Shown: positions 8,740-19,169, counted from the first letter of the stretch. The stretch is DNA of 64,000 bases from Arthrobacter sp. AK04 (GCF_021129155.1 NZ_JAJOMC010000013.1:23841-87840), one strand, 5' to 3'. Notes: generated by a model from the letters alone, not told the origin. A program made the numbers and translations.

Positions 8740-9813
8740 CTAGTCGCCGATGGCGTCCAGGCGCGCCTGTTCGTCCATCTCGATGGCGGACTGGATGACG
8801 GGCTCGAGGTCGCCGTTCATGACCTGGTCCAGGTTGTACGCCTTGTACCCGGTGCGGTGGTCCGCGATGCGGTTCTCCGGATAGTTGTAGGTCCGGATGC
8901 GCTCCGAGCGGTCCATGGTGCGGATCTGGGATTTCCGCTGGGCCGAGTTCTCGGCGTCGATCTGCTCCTGCTGGTGCGCCAGGATGCGTGCCCGGAGCAC
9001 GCGCATGCCCGCTTCACGGTTCTGGAGCTGGGATTTTTCGTTCTGCATGGCAACCACGATGCCCGTGGGAAGGTGGGTGATGCGCACGGCGGAGTCGGTG
9101 GTGTTAACGGACTGGCCGCCGGGACCGGAAGACCGGTAGACGTCGATCTTGAGGTCGTTCTGGTTGATTTCCAGCTCTTCGGGTTCATCCACTTCGGGGA
9201 GGACAAGGACGCCGGCAGCGGAGGTGTGGATACGGCCCTGGGATTCCGTGACGGGGACGCGCTGTACCCGGTGCACGCCGCCTTCGAACTTGAGGCGCGC
9301 GTAAACGCCCTCGGCAGGATCGTTCGAGCTCCCCTTGACGGCAACCTGGACGTCCTTGTAACCGCCGAGGTCGGATTCGGTGGCGGAAATAATTTCGGTT
9401 TTCCAGCCCCGGGACTCCGCGTACCGCGTGTACATACGGAGCAGGTCGCCGGCAAACAGTGCGGCTTCGTCGCCGCCTTCACCGCCCTTGACCTCGAGGA
9501 TTACGTTGCGGGCATCGTCAGGATCGCGCGGGATGAGAAGGCGGCGCAGTTTCGCAGCAGCCACCTCAAGGGCGGCTTCCAGTTCAGGCACCTCAGCTGC
9601 GAACTCGGGATCCTCCGAGGCCATCTCCTTGGCAGCGGCAAGGTCATCCCGGAGGCCTTCCCACTTGTGGTAGGCCTCAACAATGCCATTGAGCTGAGCC
9701 GAACGCCGCCCCAGTTTCCGGGCAAGCCGCTGGTCAGCATAAACAGCAGGATCCCCCAACTGCGCCTGGATAGCATCATGCTCATCAAGCAGGCCCTGTA
9801 CGGACTCAAACAT
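8740..9813 (-). CDS. prfA: Peptide chain release factor 1
   Basis: This 357-residue factor recognises UAA and UAG in the ribosomal A site and triggers peptide release. The catalytic GGQ loop is [17 protein letters not shown] and the codon-recognition region is [17 protein letters not shown]. Length and domain order are normal for the family. It is upstream of prmC and downstream of rho on the same strand; the 125-base gap after rho suggests it has its own promoter. Confidence 0.97.
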   Translation of the reverse strand: MFESVQGLLDEHDAIQAQLGDPAVYADQRLARKLGRRSAQLNGIVEAYHKWEGLRDDLAAAKEMASEDPEFAAEVPELEAALEVAAAKLRRLLIPRDPDDARNVILEVKGGEGGDEAALFAGDLLRMYTRYAESRGWKTEIISATESDLGGYKDVQVAVKGSSNDPAEGVYARLKFEGGVHRVQRVPVTESQGRIHTSAAGVLVLPEVDEPEELEINQNDLKIDVYRSSGPGGQSVNTTDSAVRITHLPTGIVVAMQNEKSQLQNREAGMRVLRARILAHQQEQIDAENSAQRKSQIRTMDRSERIRTYNYPENRIADHRTGYKAYNLDQVMNGDLEPVIQSAIEMDEQARLDAIGD

Positions 9814-9938
9814 CTATAAACCTCTTTCGACTCGTAGCCAAGTCTAGTAATACGGCGGCAAAACCGAACGACGAAGGCGGGGGCGGAAAACCCGCGCGGC
9901 GAACCACGCGAGGCATCCGCACCCCGCCCCTAGCTCAG

Positions 9939-12131
9939 CTACTTGTCGTTATCCGACTTCGCGCCAAGCGTCGTCTTCTGGACCTGCATGAGGAACTCGA
10001 CGTTGCTCTGGGTTTCCCGGATCTTGTTGGTCAGGAGTTCGAGGCTCTGCTGGGTCTCGAGTCCGGAGAGGACGCGGCGCAGCTTCCACATGATCTTGAC
10101 TTCCTCGGGCGAGAGCAGGTTCTCCTCGCGGCGGGTGCCGGACGCGTTGACGTCCACTGCCGGGAAGATGCGCTTGTCAGCCAGCTGGCGGGACAGGCGG
10201 AGCTCCATGTTGCCGGTGCCCTTGAACTCCTCGAAGATGACCTCGTCCATCTTGGAACCGGTCTCCACGAGCGCGGTGGCCAGGATGGTGAGCGAGCCGC
10301 CGTTTTCGATGTTGCGGGCTGCACCGAAGAAGCGCTTCGGCGGGTACAGCGCCGCGGAGTCCACGCCACCGGACAGGATGCGGCCGGAGGCCGGCGCTGC
10401 CAGGTTGTAGGCGCGGCCCAGGCGGGTCATGGAGTCCAGCAGGACCACCACGTCCATGCCCATTTCCACGAGGCGCTTGGCGCGTTCGATGGAAAGTTCG
10501 GCCACGGTGGTGTGGTCATCGGCAGGACGGTCGAAGGTGGAGGCAATGACCTCGCCCTTGACGGTGCGCTGCATGTCCGTGACTTCTTCGGGGCGTTCGT
10601 CAACCAGCACCATCATGAGGTGGACCTCAGGGTTGTTGGTGGTGATCGCGTTGGCGATGGACTGCAGGATGAGCGTCTTGCCGGCCTTCGGGGGCGAAAC
10701 GATCAGGCCGCGCTGGCCCTTGCCGATGGGAGCCACGAGGTCGATGACGCGGGGGCCGATCTTCTTGGGATCGGTTTCCAGCCGCAGGCGCTCGGACGGG
10801 TAGAGCGGAACCAGCTTGGCGAACTCGACGCGGTCCTTGAGCTCCTCGGCGGTCTTGCCGTTCACCGAGGTGACGCGGACCAGGGCGTTGAACTTCTGGC
10901 GGGCGGACTGCTGGCTGCGGTCTTCGCCTTCGCGGGGCGCACGGATGGCGCCGACGACGGCGTCGCCCTTGCGCAGGTTGTACTTCTTGACCTGGGCCAG
11001 GGAAACGTAGACGTCGTTGGGGCCCGGCAGGTAGCCGGAGGTGCGGATGAACGCGTAGTTCTCCAGCACGTCAAGGATGCCGGCTACGGGCAGCAGGACA
11101 TCGTCCTCGGTAACCTCGACGTCGTCAACGTCCGGCCCCTGGGAACGGCCGCGGCGGCGGTCATTGCGGTCGCGGAAGCGGTCGTTCCGGGAGTTGTTGT
11201 CCCGGTCCTGGCCGCCGGAACGGTCATTGCGGTCGTTCCGGTCGCGGCGGTTGCGCCGGTTGCGCCGGCTGCCGCCGTCGGAGTCATCGCCGTCGCGGGT
11301 GTCGCGGTTGTCATCGCGGCGGGCGCCATCGCGCTGGCCTGCCTCGCGGCTGCCAGTGTTGTCCCGGCCGCCGTCGGCATTCTCGCGGGAAGCGTTATCG
11401 CGTCCTGCGTTGTCACGGCCGGCGTTGTCGCGTCCGCTGTTGTCGCGTCCACGGGTGCGGCCGGCTTCGCGGCGGTCGGTGCGCTGGCCTGCCTCGCCGG
11501 CTTCGGCGGGGGCTTCGGTGCGCTGTTCTGACGTGCGCTGTTCTGACACGCGCTGGTCGGCGTCGGCCTGCTCAGCGGGAGCCTCGGCGGCTTCGGCAGC
11601 CTGCGGCGCAGCAGCTGCTTCACCGCGGCGGCGGTTGCGGGTGCGCGGCTGGCGGCGCTCGGTGGCGCCTTCGGGTGCTTCGGCTGCCTCGGCAGCGGGT
11701 GCCTCAACCGGAGCGGCGCTGCTGGTTTCGGCAGCGGCCGGCTCGGCGGCTGCAGGGGCCACAACTCCGTCGCTGACGGCGCGGCGGCTGCGGCCGCGGC
11801 GCGCCCGGGTTCCTTCAGCAGGAGCTTCCGTTGCCTCGGCGGCGGCCGGGGAGGTCACCGCGGTAGAGACGGCCGGGGCTTCGACGGCCTTTTCGGTTGC
11901 CCTGGCGGGAGCCTTGGTCATGGGGGTGCCGGCGCGGTGGGCGGAGATGGCCGAAACCAGGTCCCCCTTGCGCATCCGGGAACCGCCTGAAATGCCGAGC
12001 TGGCTGGCGAGTGCCTGCAGCTGGGCGAGCTTGAGGCCGGCAAGGCCGCTGCTCTTGGCGGGTGCTGCCGGTGATTCGGCAGCAGAAGATGATAGTTCCA
12101 CAGCTGGCGACAGCTCAGTGGTTTCGGTCAC
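9939..12131 (-). CDS. rho: Transcription termination factor Rho with large disordered insertion
   Basis: This 730-residue hexameric RNA helicase ends transcription at Rho-dependent sites. A Rho_N/SAP-like domain covers about residues 28-68, an intrinsically disordered insertion about 69-345, the RNA-binding cold-shock-like domain about 346-410, and the ATPase core the rest (P-loop SPPKAGKT near 479-486). The insertion is first Ala/Glu/Pro-rich, then Arg/Asp/Asn-rich with GRDNA repeats at 228-251. Large insertions are known in actinobacterial Rho. The start is GTG with AAGGA upstream. The 296-base region upstream of it shows no convincing gene and is probably the rho leader. Confidence 0.97.
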   Translation of the reverse strand: MTETTELSPAVELSSSAAESPAAPAKSSGLAGLKLAQLQALASQLGISGGSRMRKGDLVSAISAHRAGTPMTKAPARATEKAVEAPAVSTAVTSPAAAEATEAPAEGTRARRGRSRRAVSDGVVAPAAAEPAAAETSSAAPVEAPAAEAAEAPEGATERRQPRTRNRRRGEAAAAPQAAEAAEAPAEQADADQRVSEQRTSEQRTEAPAEAGEAGQRTDRREAGRTRGRDNSGRDNAGRDNAGRDNASRENADGGRDNTGSREAGQRDGARRDDNRDTRDGDDSDGGSRRNRRNRRDRNDRNDRSGGQDRDNNSRNDRFRDRNDRRRGRSQGPDVDDVEVTEDDVLLPVAGILDVLENYAFIRTSGYLPGPNDVYVSLAQVKKYNLRKGDAVVGAIRAPREGEDRSQQSARQKFNALVRVTSVNGKTAEELKDRVEFAKLVPLYPSERLRLETDPKKIGPRVIDLVAPIGKGQRGLIVSPPKAGKTLILQSIANAITTNNPEVHLMMVLVDERPEEVTDMQRTVKGEVIASTFDRPADDHTTVAELSIERAKRLVEMGMDVVVLLDSMTRLGRAYNLAAPASGRILSGGVDSAALYPPKRFFGAARNIENGGSLTILATALVETGSKMDEVIFEEFKGTGNMELRLSRQLADKRIFPAVDVNASGTRREENLLSPEEVKIMWKLRRVLSGLETQQSLELLTNKIRETQSNVEFLMQVQKTTLGAKSDNDK
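11379..11450 (-). repeat. Tandem GRDN(A/S) codon repeats inside rho
   Basis: Within the disordered insertion of Rho, residues about 228-251 read as five successive units of Gly/Ser-Arg-Asp/Glu-Asn-Ala/Ser. The DNA repeats at 15-base intervals (the ttgtcgcgtcc-like unit on the plus strand). Such short repeats tend to vary in copy number between strains. Confidence 0.8.
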
Positions 12132-12427
12132 GAAGGATCCTTCCCCCTCGACGGCGTCCAGACTGGGAGCTGGGCGCGATGATTTGATCTGGGCTGCAGT
12201 TCAGATCTGCAGCCGGATTGTTCGGCCTTGCCGGTTGGATTTCGGCCAGCAGGGCCGGATACTGATTCACCTTGCGCTCCGCCCATGACGGGACGCCGGA
12301 CTGACGCTTCAGGGGCAGTTTAAGTGCTGCAGATTCCTGCGACAGACCTAGCAGGCGGCACCGGAATAGATTGCGCAGTAAGAGACCAGGCGGCAACTAA
12401 GTGCAATAGCAGATCAGATAGGCGGAA

Positions 12428-13402
12428 TTACCGCCGGTGCAAGTCCACCTTAGCACCTTCGACGTCCACTGCCAGCTTCAGTACCCGCCAGGCGATATCC
12501 GGCGTGTTGGCCGCGTTGAACTCCCCGATGAAAGCCACAGCGGCGGCGGCTTCGGCCTCACCGTTGGCAAGGACCAGTACCGTGGGCCCGGCACCAGAGA
12601 CGACGGCGGCGTGACCTGCGGCGCGCAGCGCACCGATAAGGGCTGCGCTGGGCCGCATTGCCTCGGCCCGGTAGCTCTGGTGCAGATAGTCCTCGGTGCC
12701 CGCCAGCAGGAACTCGGGCTTGTGCGTCAGTGCGTGGATCAGAAGGGCTGCGCGGCCCGCGTTCATGGCAGCGGCGTGGTGGCCCACTGATGCCGGCAAG
12801 AGGGCCCGTGCCGCCTCCGTGGACAGTTCAAAGTCCGGGACCGCAACGACCGGGATGACCGAATCCACCACCGTGGCGCTGGTGCTGCTGTACTGGTCAC
12901 TGTCCTGCCAGGACAGCGCCAGTCCGCCGAAAATGGCGGGTGCCACGTTGTCAGGGTGGCCTTCGATTTCACTGGTCAGCTGCAGGATCCAGTCCCGGCC
13001 CCGTCGGTGCGCCTCAGGCACCATGGCATTGGCCGCCGAAACTGCCGCCACTACGGCGGAGGCGGACGAGCCGAGGCCGCGGCCGTGCGGGTTGACGTTG
13101 TCAGCGGTCACCTTCAGGCCGCCGTGGCGGAAACCGAGCCTTTCGAACGCCGCTTCCATGGCCCTGATGACCAGGTGGCTTGCGTCCCGGGGCAGGGTTT
13201 CCGCGCCTTCGCCGCGAAGCTCGAACAGCAGTTCGTCCGTTTCCAGGCTCTCCACCGTCAGCGTGTCGTGCAGGGCCAGGGCCAGGCCCAGGCTGTCATA
13301 GCCCGGGCCCAGGTTGGCCGTGGTTGCCGGCACCCGGACGGTGACAATCTGGCCGGCCTCGATACGTTGCAGTCCGACGGCGGCCGGCGAAGTGGTTTCC
13401 AA
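12428..13402 (-). CDS. thrB: Homoserine kinase
   Basis: This 324-residue GHMP-family kinase phosphorylates L-homoserine with ATP, the second last step to threonine. Visible motifs are VPATTANLGPGYDSLGLAL near the start and the ATP-binding loop NPHGRGLGSSASAVVAA. A C-terminal GHMP segment, AVVSGAGPTVLVLA, is also present. It is the last gene of the hom-thrC-thrB run, two bases after thrC. Confidence 0.95.
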   Translation of the reverse strand: METTSPAAVGLQRIEAGQIVTVRVPATTANLGPGYDSLGLALALHDTLTVESLETDELLFELRGEGAETLPRDASHLVIRAMEAAFERLGFRHGGLKVTADNVNPHGRGLGSSASAVVAAVSAANAMVPEAHRRGRDWILQLTSEIEGHPDNVAPAIFGGLALSWQDSDQYSSTSATVVDSVIPVVAVPDFELSTEAARALLPASVGHHAAAMNAGRAALLIHALTHKPEFLLAGTEDYLHQSYRAEAMRPSAALIGALRAAGHAAVVSGAGPTVLVLANGEAEAAAAVAFIGEFNAANTPDIAWRVLKLAVDVEGAKVDLHRR

Positions 13403-13404
13403 GG

Positions 13405-14511
13405 CTATTTTTCTTCCAGTCCCAGTTCAGCAGCAACCGTGACCACGTCGTTGGGTACCTTGACCGGCTGCACGTCGCTGCCGTCCTCGGTGCGCAGGGC
13501 CCACTGGGGGTCCTTGAGTCCATGGCCCGTGACGGTGATGACGATGGTCTTGCCGGAAGGGACTTCCCCCGCGGCGTGCTTCTTCAGCAGACCTGCCACG
13601 CCGGCAGCCGAGCCAGGCTCAACGAAGACGCCCTCGCGGGAGGACAGCCAGCGGTGGGCGCTCAGGATTTCCTCATCCGTGACGGAGTCGATCAGCCCGC
13701 CGGACTCGTCGCGGGCGCCGATGGCACCGTCCCAGGAGGCGGGGTTGCCAATACGGATGGCCGTCGCGATGGTGTCAGGCTCGGTGATGGGATGGCCCGC
13801 GACGAACGGCGCCGCACCTGCCGCCTGGAAGCCCCACATCGCAGGGGTCCGGGTGGAGACTGCGGGAAGGGTGCCGGCAGTCTCGGACTCGAACGGAGCG
13901 GAGTACTCCTTGTAGCCCTTCCAGTACGCGGTGATGTTTCCGGCGTTGCCCACCGGCAGGACGTGGATGTCCGGAGCGTCGCCCAGGGCGTCGACGATTT
14001 CGAAGGCGCCGGTCTTCTGTCCCTGGATGCGGGCAGGGTTCACCGAGTTCACCAGGAACACCGGGTAGGACTCCCCCAGCTTCCGGGCGATGTCCAGGCA
14101 GTTGTCAAAGTTGCCGTCCACCTGGAGCAGCGTGGCGCCGTGGGCGATCGCCTGGCTGAGCTTGCCCATGGAAATCTTGCCTTCGGGCACCAGGACGGCG
14201 CACTTCAGGCCGGCGGCCGTGGCGTAGGCAGCAGCGGAGGCGGAGGTGTTGCCCGTGGAGGCACAGACAACCGCTTTCGCGCCGGAGGCAACAGCTGCCG
14301 TCATGGCCATGGTCATGCCGCGGTCCTTGAAGGAACCGGTGGGGTTCATGCCCTCCACCTTGAGGTACACCTCGGAACCGGTGAGTTCCGAAAGCTTCTG
14401 CGCGTGCACCAGGGGGGTGCCGCCCTCGCCCAGGGTGATCACCCTGGTGGATTCCGTCACGGGCAGACGGTCAGCGTATTCGCGGATGACACCGCGCCAT
14501 TGGTGAGCCAC
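13405..14511 (-). CDS. thrC: Threonine synthase
   Basis: This 368-residue PLP enzyme converts O-phosphohomoserine to threonine. The PLP lysine is in [13 protein letters not shown] and the phosphate-binding loop is [15 protein letters not shown]. Its length fits the short actinobacterial class. It begins immediately after the hom stop codon and is followed by thrB, so the three threonine genes are almost certainly one transcript. Confidence 0.96.
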   Translation of the reverse strand: MAHQWRGVIREYADRLPVTESTRVITLGEGGTPLVHAQKLSELTGSEVYLKVEGMNPTGSFKDRGMTMAMTAAVASGAKAVVCASTGNTSASAAAYATAAGLKCAVLVPEGKISMGKLSQAIAHGATLLQVDGNFDNCLDIARKLGESYPVFLVNSVNPARIQGQKTGAFEIVDALGDAPDIHVLPVGNAGNITAYWKGYKEYSAPFESETAGTLPAVSTRTPAMWGFQAAGAAPFVAGHPITEPDTIATAIRIGNPASWDGAIGARDESGGLIDSVTDEEILSAHRWLSSREGVFVEPGSAAGVAGLLKKHAAGEVPSGKTIVITVTGHGLKDPQWALRTEDGSDVQPVKVPNDVVTVAAELGLEEK

Positions 14512-15837
14512 TTAGACTCCTTCTACCCGCAGAACGGATGTAACTGAGTTGATGACGTCCAGGCCCTTCACGGCCTGGACGGTGGCCGCAAGGGCAGCCT
14601 CTGACGCGCGGTGGGTGACGATCCGCAGTTCGGCGGATTCCACGTTGGACTCCGCATCACGGTGGATGGTCTGCCGCATGATCTCGATGGACACGCCATG
14701 CTCAGCGAAGAGCTGGGCAATCCGTGCCAGCACGCCGGGCTGGTCGGCGACGTCGAGCCCGATGTAGTAGCTGGTGACGGCCGCGTCGATCGGCAGCGCC
14801 GCAACCTGGCCGGTGGTGGTTTCCGTGCGGCCCGGGCCGCCGAGGACCAGGCTGCGCGCGGCCGAGACCAGATCGCCCAGGACGGCGGACGCCGTGGGAG
14901 TGCCGCCGGCTCCCTGGCCGTAGAACATCAGTTCGCCGGCGTTCTCGGCTTCGATGAACACCGCGTTGAAGGCGCCGTGGACGGCGGCCAGCGGGTGCTC
15001 GCGGGGAAGCAGCGTGGGGTGCACGCGCACGGAGACGCCCTCGCCGCCTGTTTCTGTGTCTGCAACCTTAAGCTTTTCCGCAATCGCCAGCAGCTTGATG
15101 ACAAAGCCGGCGTCCTTGGCCGCGGCAATATCCGCCGCAGTGACGGAGGTGATTCCTTCGCAGTGGACGTTTTCCAGGGCAAACCGGGTGTGGAAGGAGA
15201 GCGAGGCAAGGATGGCGGCCTTCGCGGCGGCATCGTGGCCTTCGACGTCGGCAGTGGGGTCCGCCTCCGCGTAGCCGAGGCGCTGCGCTTCGGCGAGGGC
15301 GTCGGCGAACTGGGCTCCGGTGGTGTCCATCTGGTCAAGGATGAAGTTCGTGGTGCCGTTGACGATGCCCAGGACACGGGTGATGCGGTCGCCGGCGAGG
15401 CTGTCGCGGATGGGCCGCAGGATGGGAATGGCACCGGCGACGGCGGCCTCGTAGGAGAGCTGGACGCCTGCCTTGTCAGCCTCCTCGTGGAGGGTGGGGC
15501 CGTCCTGCGCCACAAGCGCCTTGTTGCCCGTGACAACGCAGGCACCGTTGCGGAGTGCGGAAAGGATCAGGGTGCGGGCGGGTTCGATGCCCCCCATCAG
15601 CTCGATGACCAGGTCCGCGTCCTTCACCAGCGTGTCGGCGTCGGTGGTGAAAAGGTCCTGCGGAAGGTCGACGTCGCGCTTGGCGGTGACATTGCGCACG
15701 GCGATGCCGCTCAGCTGCAGCTTCGCTCCCGCGCGGGCGGCAAGGGTGTCGGCGTCCTCGATGAGAATCCGCGCAACCTGGGCCCCAACGTTGCCACAGC
15801 CCAGCAGGGCCACTTTCAGGGTTCGCAATTCGGTCAT
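14512..15837 (-). CDS. hom: Homoserine dehydrogenase with C-terminal ACT domain
   Basis: This 441-residue enzyme reduces aspartate semialdehyde to homoserine, the branch point towards threonine and methionine. The Rossmann motif is LLGCGNVGAQVARIL, the catalytic-domain motif is GIVNGTTNFILDQM, and residues about 350-430 form an ACT domain (YYIGLDVADQPGVLARIAQL) that in this family gives feedback inhibition by threonine. It is directly abutted by lysA upstream and thrC downstream. Confidence 0.96.
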   Translation of the reverse strand: MTELRTLKVALLGCGNVGAQVARILIEDADTLAARAGAKLQLSGIAVRNVTAKRDVDLPQDLFTTDADTLVKDADLVIELMGGIEPARTLILSALRNGACVVTGNKALVAQDGPTLHEEADKAGVQLSYEAAVAGAIPILRPIRDSLAGDRITRVLGIVNGTTNFILDQMDTTGAQFADALAEAQRLGYAEADPTADVEGHDAAAKAAILASLSFHTRFALENVHCEGITSVTAADIAAAKDAGFVIKLLAIAEKLKVADTETGGEGVSVRVHPTLLPREHPLAAVHGAFNAVFIEAENAGELMFYGQGAGGTPTASAVLGDLVSAARSLVLGGPGRTETTTGQVAALPIDAAVTSYYIGLDVADQPGVLARIAQLFAEHGVSIEIMRQTIHRDAESNVESAELRIVTHRASEAALAATVQAVKGLDVINSVTSVLRVEGV

Positions 15838-17328
15838 TCAGACTCCCATGTCGCGGTTCAGCAGATCTTCTTCGGTTTCCCCGCGGACAATCAGCCGGGC
15901 AGATCCGTCGCGCACCGCGACAACGCCCGGCCGGGCCAGATAGTTGTAGTTGCTTGACAGGGCCCAGCAGTAGGCGCCGGTACCCGGTACAGCAAGCAGA
16001 TCACCGGCTGCCACGTCCTCGGGCAGATATACATCTCTAACAACTATGTCGCCGCTCTCGCAATGTTTGCCCACCACGCGGGACAGCTGCGGGCCGGCGG
16101 CGGACGTTCGGGACGCCAGGATTGCGGAGTAATCCGCGTCGTACAGCACCGGGCGGGCGTTGTCGCTCATTCCGCCGTCCACCGAAACATAGCGCCGCGG
16201 ATACGTAACGTTGTTGCCCGCGTCACTCTCGTCCGCGGCGGGCGCATCCACGCGGACGGTCTTGAGCGTTCCCACCTCATAGAGGGTGAAGGTGGTGCTG
16301 CCCACAATGGCGCGGCCGGGTTCGATGGAGATGCGGGGAGAGCCAATGCCCAGTTCAGCGCAGGTGGAACGCACGACGGCGGCCATCGCCTCCGCAATTT
16401 CCGATGCGGGGCGGGGGGTGTCCACCGGCGTGTAGGCAATGCCGTAGCCGCCGCCAAGATCCAGTTCCGGCAGGACGATGGAGTACTTTTCCTGCATGGC
16501 GGCGAGGAAGCGGAGGAGCTTCTGGGCGGCCAGGGCAAAACCGTCCGGCTCGAAGATCTGGGAGCCGATGTGGCAGTGCAGCCCCAGCAGTTCGATGCCC
16601 GGATGCGCCGACGCAGCCGCGACGGCCTCCTCGGCAGCCGACAGGCCGGCCTGTTCAGTGGTGTCCGCGGCCATGGAAAGGCCGAACTTCTGGTCCTCGT
16701 GGGCAGTGGCGATGAACTCGTGGGTGTGGGCGTGCACGCCGGGCGTCAGCCGCAGCATGACCTTGGCCTGCTCGCCCCGGCGCTGTGCGATGTCTCCAAC
16801 CCGGACCAGCTCGCCGAGGCTGTCCACCACAATCCTGCCCAGCTTCATGTCCAGCGCACGGTGGATCTCAAGGTCGGACTTGTTGTTGCCGTGCAGGGCG
16901 ACGTCTGCGCCGGGAATGCCGGCCTTTGCCGCGACCGCGAGCTCACCGCCGGAGGCAGTATCCAGCCGGAGGCCCTCTTCTTCGACCCAGCGCACCACGG
17001 CGGTGCACAGGAACGACTTGCCGGCATAGTAGACGTCCACACCCCCGCAGATATCGGCAAACGCATTGTTGAACGCGTCGCTGAAGGCGCGTGCCCGGGC
17101 GCGGAAATCATCCTCGCTCATGACGAACAGCGGGGTTCCGTACTGCTGCTGGAGCTCGCTGACCGGAATGCCGCCGACGGTAAGTTCACCTGAATCGTTC
17201 CGGGCTGCGTCCTGTGCCCACATCTTGGGCACCAGGGCATTCAGGTCGGCGGGGACCGACAGCCATTCGGGTGCCAGCGGGGACGCCTGGCTTTGGGAAT
17301 CTTCGTGCTGCGGTGACATGGGGATCAC
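15838..17328 (-). CDS. lysA: Diaminopimelate decarboxylase
   Basis: This 496-residue PLP enzyme decarboxylates meso-diaminopimelate to L-lysine. The PLP lysine lies in YYAGKSFLC; HCHIGSQIFE and ELDLGGGYGIAY are family motifs. It may start at GTG 17328, which overlaps the argS stop (GTGA), or at ATG 17319; an N-terminal extension of about 50 residues before the barrel is present either way. It sits between argS and hom, an arrangement shared by other actinobacteria. Confidence 0.95.
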   Translation of the reverse strand: MIPMSPQHEDSQSQASPLAPEWLSVPADLNALVPKMWAQDAARNDSGELTVGGIPVSELQQQYGTPLFVMSEDDFRARARAFSDAFNNAFADICGGVDVYYAGKSFLCTAVVRWVEEEGLRLDTASGGELAVAAKAGIPGADVALHGNNKSDLEIHRALDMKLGRIVVDSLGELVRVGDIAQRRGEQAKVMLRLTPGVHAHTHEFIATAHEDQKFGLSMAADTTEQAGLSAAEEAVAAASAHPGIELLGLHCHIGSQIFEPDGFALAAQKLLRFLAAMQEKYSIVLPELDLGGGYGIAYTPVDTPRPASEIAEAMAAVVRSTCAELGIGSPRISIEPGRAIVGSTTFTLYEVGTLKTVRVDAPAADESDAGNNVTYPRRYVSVDGGMSDNARPVLYDADYSAILASRTSAAGPQLSRVVGKHCESGDIVVRDVYLPEDVAAGDLLAVPGTGAYCWALSSNYNYLARPGVVAVRDGSARLIVRGETEEDLLNRDMGV

Positions 17329-18989
17329 ATCCGTTCCGGCGCGGAAACACCCAGCAGGTCCAGGCCATTGGCCAGCACCTGGCTGGTGGCGTCATTGAGC
17401 CACAGGCGCGTGCGGTTTACGTCGGTCACGGCTTCGTCGCCCATGGGCGCAATCCGGCAGGCGTCGTACCAGCGGTGGTAGGCACCGGCGATCACTTCAA
17501 GGTGCCGGGCCACCCGGTGCGGCTCGCGCAGTTCGGCGGCCTTGGCCACGATCGAGGGGTAGCTGCCCAAGTATGAGAGCAACTCGTTCTCCGTGGCGTG
17601 GTCCAGCAGGGAGGCGTCAAAGGAGTCCTGGCCGTCAACCTGGCGTTCCACCCCGGCGGCAACGGCGTTCCGGGCGGCACCGCGGGAGCGGGCATGCGCG
17701 TACTGCACATAGAACACCGGGTTTTCGTTGCTGTGCTTCTTCAGCAGCTCGGGATCGAGGGTCAACGGCGAATCCGCAGGGAACCGGGCCAGGGAGTAGC
17801 GGACAGCGTCCTTCCCGAGCCAGTCGATCAGGTCCTTGAGCTCGATGATGTTTCCGGCACGCTTGGACAGCTTGGCTCCGTTGACGGACACGAGCTGTCC
17901 GATCAGCACCTCGATGTGGAGCTCGGGATCGTCGCCGGCGCAGGCAGCAATGGCCTTGAGCCGGTTGATGTACCCGTGGTGGTCCGCGCCCAGGAGGTAG
18001 ATCTTCTCGGTGAAGCCCCTGTCCTTTTTGGACAGGTAGTAGGCGGCGTCTGCGGCAAAGTAGGTGGGTTCGCCGTTGGCGCGGATCATCACCCGGTCCT
18101 TGTCGTCGCCAAAGTCCGTGGTCCGCAGCCAGACCGCACCGCCGTCGTCGAACACGTGGCCCTGCTCGCGCAGCCGCGCCACGGCACTTTCGATGGCGCC
18201 GGCGTCGTGCAGTTCCTGCTCGGAGAAGAAGACGTCGAACTCCACGCCGAAGTCCGCGAGGGTGGCCTTGATGTCCTTCATCTGCGCCTGGTAGGCGGCG
18301 GCGCGGATGACCGGGAGGGCCGCTACTTCCGTCAGTTCGCGGATGTCCGGGTGCTCGGTGAGGACCTCATGGCCGAGGTCGGCAATGTACTGGCCGGGGT
18401 AACCGCCGTCGGGCACGGGCAGGCCGTGGAGCCGGTTGTAGACGGAGTGGGCGAAGACGTTCATCTGGGTGCCGGCGTCGTTGATGTAGTACTCGGCGGT
18501 GACCTCGGCACCGGAGGCGCGCAGGACGCGGGCGATCGAATCGCCCAAGGCTGCCCAGCGGGTGTGTCCGATATGCAGGGGCCCGGTGGGGTTGGCGGAA
18601 ACGAACTCCATGTTCACCGTGTGGCCGGCGAGCGCCGAGTTGGTGCCGTACTGCTTTCCGGCTTCCACAATTGCCTTGGCGAGGGCGCCGGCAGCGGCGG
18701 CGTCCACGGTGATGTTCAGGAACCCCGGCCCGGCGATGTCCACTGCGGAAACACCGTCAATGGATTTCAGCCGCGCGCTGAGGATCGTGGCGAATTCCCG
18801 GGGGTTGGTGCCTGCCTGCTTGGCCAGCTGAAGGGCGATATTGGTGGCCCAGTCTCCGTGGTCCCTGTTCTTTGGCCGCTCCACGCGCACCTCATCAGGC
18901 ACGGCTGATGCAGGAAGGGCAATGTCGCCGGCGGCGACGGCTTCCTTCAGGCAGGCGGATATGGCGAGGGAGAGTTCTTCGGGAGTCAC
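17325..18989 (-). CDS. argS: Arginyl-tRNA synthetase
   Basis: This 554-residue class I synthetase charges tRNA-Arg. The HIGH signature appears as HIGHTRWAALG and the KMSKS signature as KLSKRAGN. The N-terminal Add-1 domain and C-terminal anticodon-binding helices (ending near GLDLLGVSAPERM) are present. The start GTG lies six bases after a TAGGCT hexamer with no spaced Shine-Dalgarno sequence, so the mRNA may be leaderless. It heads the lysA-hom-thrC-thrB run. Confidence 0.96.
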   Translation of the reverse strand: MTPEELSLAISACLKEAVAAGDIALPASAVPDEVRVERPKNRDHGDWATNIALQLAKQAGTNPREFATILSARLKSIDGVSAVDIAGPGFLNITVDAAAAGALAKAIVEAGKQYGTNSALAGHTVNMEFVSANPTGPLHIGHTRWAALGDSIARVLRASGAEVTAEYYINDAGTQMNVFAHSVYNRLHGLPVPDGGYPGQYIADLGHEVLTEHPDIRELTEVAALPVIRAAAYQAQMKDIKATLADFGVEFDVFFSEQELHDAGAIESAVARLREQGHVFDDGGAVWLRTTDFGDDKDRVMIRANGEPTYFAADAAYYLSKKDRGFTEKIYLLGADHHGYINRLKAIAACAGDDPELHIEVLIGQLVSVNGAKLSKRAGNIIELKDLIDWLGKDAVRYSLARFPADSPLTLDPELLKKHSNENPVFYVQYAHARSRGAARNAVAAGVERQVDGQDSFDASLLDHATENELLSYLGSYPSIVAKAAELREPHRVARHLEVIAGAYHRWYDACRIAPMGDEAVTDVNRTRLWLNDATSQVLANGLDLLGVSAPERM

Positions 18990-18995
18990 CCCTCT

Positions 18996-19001
18996 AGCCT
19001 A
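18996..19001 (-). promoter_or_regulatory. -10 box of a probable leaderless argS transcript
   Basis: TAGGCT on the minus strand ends six bases before the argS GTG. Transcription would then start at or next to the start codon. No strong -35 hexamer is seen. Confidence 0.45.
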
Positions 19002-19169
19002 CCGGGGGCCCAGTAACAGCAAGTAATTCAGGCGTTTTTTGATGCACCGGGGACCCACAGGAAGCAGGGAATGCGGGCACAGGTTGAACCAATACGCTGG
19101 GTTCGGCGTTGACAACACGTAACCACCTGGCATTTCCACACCGAGTCCACCGACGAAACGAGTACCCCG

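Noticed and set aside
7951..9819. Long plus-strand frame (622 codons) across prmC and prfA
   Set aside because: It is the antisense shadow of two conserved genes; no Shine-Dalgarno sequence and no family motifs.
10512..11531. Long plus-strand open frame (339 codons) opposite rho
   Set aside because: It mirrors the repetitive, high-GC rho coding sequence, gives a Val/Ala-rich product without domains, and rho itself is unmistakable.
12115..12396. Minus-strand frame in the rho leader, overlapping the rho start
   Set aside because: A leader peptide was considered, but there is no clear start site or protein-like sequence; treated as untranslated leader.
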